Shown here: piece after piece, positions 1 to 5,026 of the stretch
Numbering within the stretch: the stretch's first letter is position 1
Layout: every line of letters begins with the position of its first letter
Origin: Actinomycetales bacterium Ga0077552
GTDB lineage: Bacteria; Actinomycetota; Actinomycetes; Actinomycetales; Microbacteriaceae
Direction: 5' to 3'
DNA: 8,997 bases
Assembly (NCBI GenBank): GCA_001464255.1
Contig: LNFD01000264.1
Location: forward strand, 1-8,997
Program-made: the position numbers and the translations under genes
The notes under the pieces: generated by a model
Databases searched by the model: none
The model's input: only the letters and a program-made list of their open reading frames with translations
What the model was told of the DNA's origin: nothing

Positions 1-51
1 GAGGCGTGAAGCTACGCCCCAGCGCCTAACGCCCCCCGCGGGCAATCACTT

Positions 52-95
52 ATGAGGCACGACCCAGATCAGCCGGGCAGTTTGACATGAGGCAC
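52..95. repeat. 9-bp direct repeat ATGAGGCAC upstream of LacI-type gene
   Basis: ATGAGGCAC occurs at 52-60 and again, exactly, at 87-95, so the copies are 35 bp apart. Both lie in the 156-bp non-coding leader in front of the LacI-type regulator. Tandem sites in such a place can be binding sites, but neither copy is palindromic, whereas LacI-family operators usually are. The second copy overlaps a TTGACA at 82-87 that has no matching -10 element at normal distance. A chance origin cannot be excluded. Confidence 0.3.
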
Positions 96-144
96 CGCGC
101 AATCGACCCGATCGGCATGCCCAGCGTGCGCTGCAGGGCGTGGT

Positions 145-156
145 TACACTGAGCGC
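145..156 (+). promoter_or_regulatory. Probable -10 element of a leaderless promoter for the LacI-type gene
   Basis: TACACT at 145-150 matches four of six positions of the TATAAT consensus. It is followed by exactly 6 nt before the GTG at 157, which puts the expected transcription start on the start codon itself. No Shine-Dalgarno-like sequence precedes the GTG, which supports leaderless translation, common in Actinobacteria. No convincing -35 box is seen at 16-18 bp. Confidence 0.5.
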
Positions 157-1179
157 GTGACCACCCCCGCCACCCGCCACAAGCGCGCCACGATCTTCGA
201 TGTGGCGGCGGAAGCAGGGGTCTCGCGCGGAACCGTCTCGCGGGTGCTCAACGGCGAGCCGTACGTCTCGGCGGCGGCTCGCGAAGCGATCGAGGCCGCC
301 ATCGCGAAGGTCGGGTACGTGCGCAACACCGCGGCCCGCAACCTCGCCAAGCAGTCCTCCGGCGCGATCGCGCTCATCGTGCACGAGCCCGACTCGGTGT
401 TCATCGACGACCCCAACATCGGGGCCATCCTGCTCGGCGCCAACGCCGCCCTCTCGGCGGCCGACTACCAGCTCGTGTCGCTCATCATCGACACCGAGCG
501 CGACTCGCAGCGCGTCACGGGCTACCTCGGCGGCGGATTCGTCGACGGCGCCATCATCGTCTCGGCGCGGGAAGACGACCCGATCTCGCAGGCGATCGCC
601 GACCTCCGGCTCCCGGCCGTCATGGTCGGTCGCCCCGACAACCAGCCGCAGCTGCCCTGGGTCGGCATCGACAACCGGGGAGCGGCGCGGCAGATCACCG
701 AGCGCCTGCGCGGGACGGGTCGTCGACGCATCGGCATGATCGCCGCCGGTCTCGACCGCGACTCGGGCCGCGACCGCCTCGCCGGGTTCCGCGAGGCGAT
801 GGGAGACGGCTTCGACGACTCGCTCGTGGCCCGGGAGCGCTTCTACACGTATGCCGCCGGCGTGGCCGGCATGGCCGCCCTGCTCGCGCGCGATCCCTCG
901 ATCGACGGCGTGTTCGCCGCCTCCGACGCGATCGCCGCGGGGGCGCTCGAGACACTGCGCAACGCCGGGCGTCGCGTGCCCGCCGATGTCGGCATCGTCG
1001 GGTTCGACGACAGCTCGTGGGCCGTGCGCGCGCAGCCCGCGCTCTCGACCGTGCGTCAGCCAGCCGGGCAGCTCGGCGCTCGCGCCGCCGAGCTCGTGCT
1101 GGAGCAGGTGCGCACGGGCTCGCTCGCCGCTAATGGCGCGCTGCTCGCGACCGAGATCGTCTGGCGCGACTCGGCATGA
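157..1179 (+). CDS. LacI-family transcriptional regulator
   Basis: A 340-residue protein, the usual LacI/GalR length. Residues 11-33 form the N-terminal helix-turn-helix (TIFDVAAEAGVSRGTVSRVL), followed by the hinge helix around residues 54-66 (YVRN..ARNLA) whose Leu-Ala pair normally inserts in the operator minor groove. The remainder is the periplasmic-binding-protein-like effector domain, with family landmarks: the GIDNRGAA segment (170-177), SDAIAAGALE (256-265) and VGFDDS (281-286). It should act as a cytoplasmic dimer that represses until a small effector, typically a sugar, binds; the effector cannot be read from sequence. The GTG at 157 is preferred because it gives the standard short arm before the helix-turn-helix and sits 6 nt after a -10-like hexamer. 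Its last codons overlap the next gene by ATGA. No sugar transporter or hydrolase lies downstream; any target to the left is outside the window. Confidence 0.93.
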   Translation: MTTPATRHKRATIFDVAAEAGVSRGTVSRVLNGEPYVSAAAREAIEAAIAKVGYVRNTAARNLAKQSSGAIALIVHEPDSVFIDDPNIGAILLGANAALSAADYQLVSLIIDTERDSQRVTGYLGGGFVDGAIIVSAREDDPISQAIADLRLPAVMVGRPDNQPQLPWVGIDNRGAARQITERLRGTGRRRIGMIAAGLDRDSGRDRLAGFREAMGDGFDDSLVARERFYTYAAGVAGMAALLARDPSIDGVFAASDAIAAGALETLRNAGRRVPADVGIVGFDDSSWAVRAQPALSTVRQPAGQLGARAAELVLEQVRTGSLAANGALLATEIVWRDSA

Positions 1180-2423
1180 GCCCCGCGGTCGTCGCGGGGC
1201 ACGCGCGGCGGGCACGCGCGCGGGCCGCGGCGGCCCTCGCCGGGCTCGCTGTCGGAGGGCTCGCTGTCGCCTACGCCGCGTACGCGCTGCTGGCCCCGGT
1301 TCCCGCCGTCGCGGCGACGCTGCAGCCGCTCACCGCCATCTCGACACCCGCCGCCGAGGTCACCCTACCCGGCTACGGCGCGGGCGCGATCGGCGGGGTC
1401 GTCGACGGGCGCATCTACGCGGGCAGCGACCTCGACACCCCGCGGCCCATCGCCTCCATCACCAAGGTCGTCACGGCCCTCGTCGTGCTCGACGCGCACC
1501 CGATCGCGGCGGAGCAACCCGGCGCCACCCTCACGCTCACGGCGGCGGATGCCCGGTTGCGCGATCGATACGCCGCGATCGGCGGCACGACCGCCCCGGC
1601 GCCAGTGGGCCTCGCGATCAGCGAGCGTCAGGTCATCGAGCTGATGATGGTGCAGTCGGCGAACAACTACGCCGAGACCCTCGCCACGTGGGCGTTCGGC
1701 TCGATGGATGCCTACCTGTCGGCGGCGCGCACCTGGCTCGACGAGCGCGGCCTCACGACCATCTCGATCGCCGACGCCACGGGCTTCTCGCCGGGCAACA
1801 CCGCGTCGCCCCGCGCGCTGCTCGAGCTCGGCCGCGTCGCGGCGGCCGACGCTGTCGTGAGCGCCGCATCCGCCCTGCCCTCGGTCACCGTGCCGGGCGT
1901 CGGTACCTTCGAGAACCGCAACCAGCTCATCGGCGTCGACGGCGTCACCGGCCTGAAGACCGGCACGCTCGACGAGGCCGGGGCCTGCCTGCTCTTCACC
2001 GCGGTGCACGAGATCGACGGCGAAACCGTGCCGATCGTGGGGGTCGTGCTCGGCGGCCCCGATCACGCCCGCCTCGCCGCCGATGTGCGCGCCCTGCTCG
2101 CGAGCGTGCGCGACGACTACCACGCGGTGCCTGTCGCGACCGCGGGCGAGCTCGTCGCGCTCTACGAGGCACCGTGGGGCGAGACCGCGCGCGTCGAGGT
2201 CGCCCGCTCGGTCGACGGGCTCGTCTGGGGGCCGGTCGAGAGCCGCACGGCGATCGCGCTGCCCCTGCTGCGACCGGGCCTCGCGCCGCCACCGCTCGAC
2301 CCCCTCACGGTGCGGTTCGGCGGCACGGTCGTCGACGTCGCGCTCGAGCTCGACGGGCCGCTCGAGGGCCCGGATCTCGCGTGGCGCCTGAGCCGCCCGT
2401 TGATCGACCTGCTCGGCGGCTGA
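1176..2423 (+). CDS. D-alanyl-D-alanine carboxypeptidase (peptidase S11, penicillin-binding protein)
   Basis: A 415-residue serine peptidase carrying all three motifs of the S11 penicillin-binding fold: SxxK as S94-I-T-K97 (PIASITK), SxN as S161-A-N163, and KTG at 261-263 (GLKTGTLDEAG). The family trims the terminal D-Ala from peptidoglycan pentapeptides outside the membrane. Residues 1-20 are Arg/Ala-rich and 21-46 hydrophobic, giving a positive-inside export signal that acts as anchor or is cleaved near AVAA (45-48). After the catalytic domain, about residues 310-415 form a Pro/Val-rich, probably beta-type tail; no C-terminal amphipathic anchor like that of E. coli PBP5 is obvious. The ATG lies within the stop of the LacI-type gene (ATGA) and has no clear Shine-Dalgarno sequence, so translational coupling is likely. 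Co-transcription suggests the regulator controls it or itself. Beta-lactamase is less likely given the KTG context and the length. Confidence 0.9.
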   Translation: MSPAVVAGHARRARARAAAALAGLAVGGLAVAYAAYALLAPVPAVAATLQPLTAISTPAAEVTLPGYGAGAIGGVVDGRIYAGSDLDTPRPIASITKVVTALVVLDAHPIAAEQPGATLTLTAADARLRDRYAAIGGTTAPAPVGLAISERQVIELMMVQSANNYAETLATWAFGSMDAYLSAARTWLDERGLTTISIADATGFSPGNTASPRALLELGRVAAADAVVSAASALPSVTVPGVGTFENRNQLIGVDGVTGLKTGTLDEAGACLLFTAVHEIDGETVPIVGVVLGGPDHARLAADVRALLASVRDDYHAVPVATAGELVALYEAPWGETARVEVARSVDGLVWGPVESRTAIALPLLRPGLAPPPLDPLTVRFGGTVVDVALELDGPLEGPDLAWRLSRPLIDLLGG

Positions 2424-2425
2424 CG

Positions 2426-2442
2426 CCGGTCTAGATGACCGG
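2426..2442. terminator. Short hairpin between convergent genes, candidate bidirectional terminator
   Basis: CCGGTC (2426-2431), a TAGAT loop and GACCGG (2437-2442) form a perfect 6-bp GC-rich stem with a 5-nt loop. It lies in the 7-nt gap between the carboxypeptidase stop (2421-2423) and the convergent hydrolase stop (2431-2433) and covers that stop codon. Neither strand has a U-tract, so this would be a tail-less actinobacterial type. Confidence 0.45.
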
Positions 2443-3192
2443 TCGCTTCGGGCGCACCGTGTCGCCCGACGACTGGTGGCGGATGCGCCGCACGACCCAC
2501 GGCACGAGGTACTCGCGCGCCCAGCCCATGTCGTCGACACGCGCCGACCGCCACGATCGCGCGGGCAGGGGCTCGGGATGCTGCGGCTCGAGCTGGTGGT
2601 CGATGCCCAGCGCGTCGAGCACCGCGATCGCGATCGTGTGGTGCCCGAGCGGCGAGAAGTGCAAGCGGTCGGGGGCCCACATCTGCGGGTTCTGCAGCTG
2701 CCGCAGCGCCCACATGTCGGCGACGATCGCGTCGTGCTTCGCCGCGACGTAGCGCAGGTTCTCGTTGTAGATCGCGACCTTGCCGCGCACGCGCCGCAGC
2801 ACGGGCGTCATGCCGATGTCGGGGCCGTTGAACATGACGACCGTCGCGCCGTTCGCCCGAAGGCGCCCGATCGTCTGGTCGAAGAGCTCGGCGACCCGGT
2901 CGGGATCGGTACCGGGGCGGATGATGTCGTTGCCCCCGCCCGAGATCGTGATGAGGTCGGGGCGGAGCGCGAGCGCGGCATCCACCTGCTCATCAGCGAT
3001 CTGCTGCAGCAGCCGGCCGCGGATGGCGAGGTTGGCATAGGCGAAGTCGTCGGTGCGCTCGGCGAGCACCTCCGCGACGCGGTCGGCCCAGCCACGGTGC
3101 CCGCCGGGGCTCTGCGGCTCGGGATCGCCGATGCCTTCCGTGAACGAGTCGCCGATCGCGACGTAGCGCGACCACGGGTGCAGCTGAGGCAT
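2431..3192 (-). CDS. SGNH/GDSL-family hydrolase (esterase/lipase-like)
   Basis: A 253-residue protein with the four SGNH consensus blocks in order: GDSFTEG with nucleophile Ser16, Gly59 in NLAIRGR, GGND with Asn88 (SGGGND), and the D175-R-L-H178 catalytic Asp/His pair. Such enzymes hydrolyse carboxyl esters; the substrate cannot be assigned. There is no signal peptide or membrane segment, so it is probably cytoplasmic. The Asp-Arg-Leu-His-Phe-Ser-Pro-Leu-Gly-His stretch is typical of the bacterial GDSL proteins related to acyl-CoA thioesterase I. The tail (about 205-253) is Arg/Trp-rich and outside the fold. The ATG at 3192 is chosen because the GDS motif then begins at residue 14, as usual; the open frame continues upstream to 3378 but would run through the promoter and start of the divergent gene. 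An AGGAG sits only 1 nt before the ATG, too close for a normal ribosome site, so a leaderless start is plausible. Confidence 0.92.
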   Translation of the reverse strand: MPQLHPWSRYVAIGDSFTEGIGDPEPQSPGGHRGWADRVAEVLAERTDDFAYANLAIRGRLLQQIADEQVDAALALRPDLITISGGGNDIIRPGTDPDRVAELFDQTIGRLRANGATVVMFNGPDIGMTPVLRRVRGKVAIYNENLRYVAAKHDAIVADMWALRQLQNPQMWAPDRLHFSPLGHHTIAIAVLDALGIDHQLEPQHPEPLPARSWRSARVDDMGWAREYLVPWVVRRIRHQSSGDTVRPKRPVI

Positions 3193-3252
3193 GCTCCTAG
3201 CCTGGCAGACGGAGGGCTTGCGCCGCATCATGGCAACGCGCCGCCGGAAACC

Positions 3253-3268
3253 TCCCCCGAACGGGGGA
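3253..3268. promoter_or_regulatory. Perfect 16-bp palindrome, candidate operator
   Basis: TCCCCCG (3253-3259), AA, CGGGGGA (3262-3268) is a perfect inverted repeat with 7-bp arms. It ends 7 bp upstream of the -35 box of the GlsB-like gene and lies in the 170-bp region shared with the divergent hydrolase. The 2-nt centre makes a DNA site for a dimeric protein more likely than an RNA hairpin. I cannot name the regulator. Confidence 0.5.
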
Positions 3269-3275
3269 CATCTGC

Positions 3276-3305
3276 TTGACTGTGAGCCGAGCGTTTCCTC
3301 AGAAT
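3276..3305 (+). promoter_or_regulatory. Sigma70-type promoter of the GlsB-like gene
   Basis: TTGACT (3276-3281) matches the -35 consensus at five of six positions. CAGAAT (3300-3305) matches the -10 at four of six. The spacer is 18 bp. Transcription would begin near 3312, giving an untranslated leader of about 50 nt, in contrast to the apparently leaderless neighbours. Confidence 0.6.
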
Positions 3306-3350
3306 CGCTCGAACCTCGGCGGGGCGTCGACTGCACGTCCGCCACAACGA

Positions 3351-3356
3351 AAGGAG
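3351..3356 (+). promoter_or_regulatory. Strong ribosome binding site of the GlsB-like gene
   Basis: AAGGAG followed by 6 nt and then ATG at 3363. This is the clearest Shine-Dalgarno site in the window and fixes the start of the small membrane protein; the open frame extends upstream to 3276, but that part overlaps the promoter. Confidence 0.85.
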
Positions 3357-3362
3357 AAGCCC

Positions 3363-3620
3363 ATGGGCTTCCTCGCATTCCTCCTGCTGGGTCTCATCGC
3401 GGGCGCGATCGCCAAGGCGATCCTGCCCGGCAAGCAGTCCGGCGGCTGGCTCTCCACCCTCATCCTGGGCGTCGTCGGCGCCCTCCTCGGCGGCTGGATC
3501 GGCAGCCTGCTCGGCCTCGGCTCGGTCGACTCGTTCTTCAGCATCGGCACCTGGCTGCTCGCCATCGGCGGCTCGATCCTCGTGATCCTGCTCTGGGGGC
3601 TCATCACCCGCAAGCGCTGA
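3363..3620 (+). CDS. GlsB/YeaQ/YmgE-family small membrane protein (transglycosylase-associated family)
   Basis: An 85-residue, very hydrophobic protein with three membrane segments at about residues 3-21, 30-52 and 60-81 and a basic TRKR tail. The pattern LLGLIAGAIAKAILPGK, then GGWLSTLILGVVGALLGGWIG, is the hallmark of this family: glycine-zipper helices and a conserved Pro-Gly-Lys loop. Members are small inner-membrane proteins often linked to stress; no biochemical function is established for most, and the 'transglycosylase-associated' name is historical. It is probably a single-gene transcript: it has its own promoter and ribosome site upstream and a hairpin over its stop codon. The strong ribosome site and long leader suggest higher or more regulated expression than its neighbours. 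The palindrome at 3253-3268 is the obvious candidate control site. Confidence 0.92.
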   Translation: MGFLAFLLLGLIAGAIAKAILPGKQSGGWLSTLILGVVGALLGGWIGSLLGLGSVDSFFSIGTWLLAIGGSILVILLWGLITRKR

Positions 3621-3626
3621 GCGCTT
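3612..3626 (+). terminator. Palindrome over the stop codon of the GlsB-like gene, candidate terminator
   Basis: AAGCGCT (3612-3618), G, AGCGCTT (3620-3626) is a perfect inverted repeat around the TGA stop. In RNA it folds as a 5-bp stem (AAGCG/CGCUU) with a CUGAG loop followed by CCUG. There is no real U-tract, so termination is possible but uncertain. Confidence 0.4.
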
Positions 3627-3640
3627 CCTGCAGCAGCCGC

Positions 3641-3700
3641 ACGCCCCACGCGCATCCCTCCGCCGTCACCGCACGGTGGCAGGATGCTCGCGTGGGGCGT
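3641..3700 (+). repeat. 60-nt nested inverted repeat directly upstream of dinB
   Basis: ACGCCCCACGCG (3641-3652) is the exact reverse complement of CGCGTGGGGCGT (3689-3700). The stem continues as CATCC (3653-3657) with GGATG (3682-3686) after a 2-nt CT bulge, and the interior can form CACCG/CGGTG (3667-3671 with 3674-3678). This is a 17-bp interrupted stem that ends 5 nt before the dinB ATG and includes the only G-rich stretch (TGGGGCG) that might serve as its ribosome site. Read-through RNA from the upstream gene would fold this way, whereas an RNA starting near 3692 would lack the left arm. Confidence 0.7.
3680..3691 (+). promoter_or_regulatory. Possible -10 element upstream of dinB
   Basis: CAGGAT (3680-3685) matches three of six -10 positions and would start RNA near 3692, where a GTG lies at the same 6-nt distance seen at other starts in the window. 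That GTG opens a 5-codon frame (GTG GGG CGT TCG TCA TGA) ending within the dinB ATG. No LexA/SOS-type box is visible in 3621-3705. Confidence 0.3.
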
Positions 3701-3705
3701 TCGTC

Positions 3706-4956
3706 ATGAGCAAGCAAGACGGCCGCGGTCGGCAGGTCACCGTCGACGCGACCGACGACCTCAGCGCGCGCATCCTGCACCTCGACATGGACGCCTTCTT
3801 CGCCTCGGTCGAGCTGCTCGACCGGCCCGAGCTGCGCGGCCGGCCCGTGATCGTCGGCCACCGCGGGGCGCGGTCAGTCGTCACCGCGGCGACCTACGAG
3901 GCCCGCCGCTACGGCGTGAACTCGGCCATGCCCATGGCCGTCGCGCTGCGCCGCTGCCCGCAGGCGGTCGTGCTCGAACCGCACTACGAGCGCTACCAAG
4001 CGGCCTCGCGCGAGGTCATGCGCATCCTCGGCGACGTCACACCGCTCGTCGAGCCGCTCAGCATCGACGAGGCCTTCCTCGACGTGAGCGGGGCAACCGC
4101 GCTGTTCGGCCCGCCGTTCGCGATCGGCACGGCGCTTCGCGCGCGCATCCGCGACGAGACGGGGCTCGTGGCCTCCGTGGGGGCCGCGGCGACGAAGTTC
4201 GTGGCCAAGCTCGCCTCCGGGCGCGCGAAGCCCGATGGCCTGCTCGTCGTGCCCGAGGCCGAGACCCTCGCCTTCCTGCACCCGCAGCCCATCACGGCCC
4301 TGTGGGGCGTCGGCGCGGCCTCGGCGCAGCGCCTCGAGCGGCTCGGCCTGCGCACGATCGGCGATGTCGCGGATGCCCCCCTCGACGCCCTCACGCGCGC
4401 ACTCGGGCCCGCCGCCGCGGGGCACCTGCACGCGCTCGCGCACGGCCGCGACCAGCGGACTGTCACGCCGGAGCGTGCGGAGAAGACCATCGGGCACGAG
4501 GTGACGTTCGAGCGCGACATCGCCGACACGCGCGTGATCGACCGCGAATTGCTGCGGCTGGCCGAGCGCGTCGCCGAGCGGCTGCGCGCCGGGGGATGGG
4601 TCGCGCGCACCCTGGCGATCAAGCTGCGCTTCGGCGACTTCGAGACCATCACACGGGCACAGACCCTGCCGGAGCCCACTGATGTCGCTCAGCGCATCGC
4701 GACCGAGGCGCGCGCGCTCTACGCGGCCTCGCCCGTCGTCGGGCGCGGGCTGCGGCTCATCGGCGTGCGGGCCTCGGCACTGCTGCCGACGGGAACCGTC
4801 GCGCGCGGGCTGTGGGACGACGACGAGCCGTGGCGCGAGGCCGAGGGGGCCATCGACGCGCTCGCGGAGAAGTTCGGCCGCGGCGCGGTGCAGCGGGCAT
4901 CCCTGCTGCGCGGGGCGCCCCCGCGGCGGGGGAGCGTTCCCGACGGGGGCGACTGA
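3706..4956 (+). CDS. dinB: DNA polymerase IV (Y-family translesion polymerase)
   Basis: A 416-residue Y-family polymerase, counted from the ATG at 3706. Catalytic acidic residues are Asp27 in HLDMDAFFASVE and Asp121/Glu122 in PLSIDEAFLDVSG; Phe32 is at the steric-gate position that excludes ribonucleotides. The finger region carries YEARRYGVNSAMPM (64-77), the thumb has the helix-hairpin-helix stretch ITALWGVGAASAQRLERLGL (196-215), and the little finger runs from about 255 to 400. The enzyme copies damaged templates without proofreading. No textbook C-terminal clamp-binding motif is seen; the Arg/Pro/Gly tail ends in PDGGD. Start choice: a GTG at 3676 would add ten residues, but ATG 3706 is closer to the conserved N-terminus and overlaps the stop of a 5-codon frame. 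The 60-nt inverted repeat just upstream may affect its translation. The helicase gene follows after 70 nt. Confidence 0.94.
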   Translation: MSKQDGRGRQVTVDATDDLSARILHLDMDAFFASVELLDRPELRGRPVIVGHRGARSVVTAATYEARRYGVNSAMPMAVALRRCPQAVVLEPHYERYQAASREVMRILGDVTPLVEPLSIDEAFLDVSGATALFGPPFAIGTALRARIRDETGLVASVGAAATKFVAKLASGRAKPDGLLVVPEAETLAFLHPQPITALWGVGAASAQRLERLGLRTIGDVADAPLDALTRALGPAAAGHLHALAHGRDQRTVTPERAEKTIGHEVTFERDIADTRVIDRELLRLAERVAERLRAGGWVARTLAIKLRFGDFETITRAQTLPEPTDVAQRIATEARALYAASPVVGRGLRLIGVRASALLPTGTVARGLWDDDEPWREAEGAIDALAEKFGRGAVQRASLLRGAPPRRGSVPDGGD

Positions 4957-4971
4957 CCCTGCGCGCTCGGT

Positions 4972-5005
4972 CGCGCCGACAGGCACGACGAGCGGGGTCG
5001 GTGCG
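4972..5005 (+). terminator. Weak hairpin between dinB and the helicase gene
   Basis: CGCGCCGAC (4972-4980) pairs with GTCGGTGCG (4997-5005) over nine positions with one G-U pair and a 16-nt loop. It lies in the 70-nt gap after dinB and upstream of the helicase -10-like site. There is no U-tract. It could be a terminator or simply GC-rich chance pairing. Confidence 0.25.
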
Positions 5006-5011
5006 CTCGGC

Positions 5012-5023
5012 TAGCATCGAGGT
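5012..5023 (+). promoter_or_regulatory. Probable -10 element of the helicase gene
   Basis: TAGCAT (5012-5017) matches four of six -10 positions. RNA would begin near 5024, leaving about 3 nt before the GTG at 5027. A short GAGG (5019-5022) also lies 4 nt before the GTG, so a weak ribosome site on a longer transcript from dinB is the alternative. Confidence 0.4.
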
Positions 5024-5026
5024 CTC

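Noticed and set aside
3..29. Possible C-terminal tail of an upstream gene (frame 3, ending in TAA at 27-29)
   Set aside because: Nine codons without context; every frame is equally likely by chance, so no gene is claimed.
82..110. TTGACA at 82-87 as the -35 box of the LacI-type gene
   Set aside because: At 16-18 bp downstream there is only GC-rich sequence with no -10 likeness; the TACACT at 145 is too far from it.
108..115. CCGATCGG palindrome as a LacI-type operator
   Set aside because: Only 8 bp, does not extend on either side, and GATCG words are very common in this DNA.
46..1215. A 389-codon open frame on the minus strand across the LacI-type gene
   Set aside because: It mirrors the real gene in a GC-rich region, has Arg/Gly/Asp-rich composition with no recognisable domain, and covers a gene with complete family motifs.
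3193..3378. N-terminal extension of the SGNH hydrolase up to 3378
   Set aside because: It would cross the promoter, palindrome and ribosome site of the divergent gene and place the GDS motif about 75 residues from the N-terminus, unusual for this fold.
3676..3705. GTG at 3676 as the dinB start
   Set aside because: It adds ten residues with no family similarity, lies in the inverted repeat and would start upstream of the possible -10 hexamer. Not fully excluded.
4918..4932. CCCCCG-CGG-CGGGGG hairpin near the end of dinB as a terminator
   Set aside because: It lies inside the coding region 22 nt before the stop, has a 3-nt loop and no U-tract, and encodes a Pro/Arg/Gly stretch that explains it.
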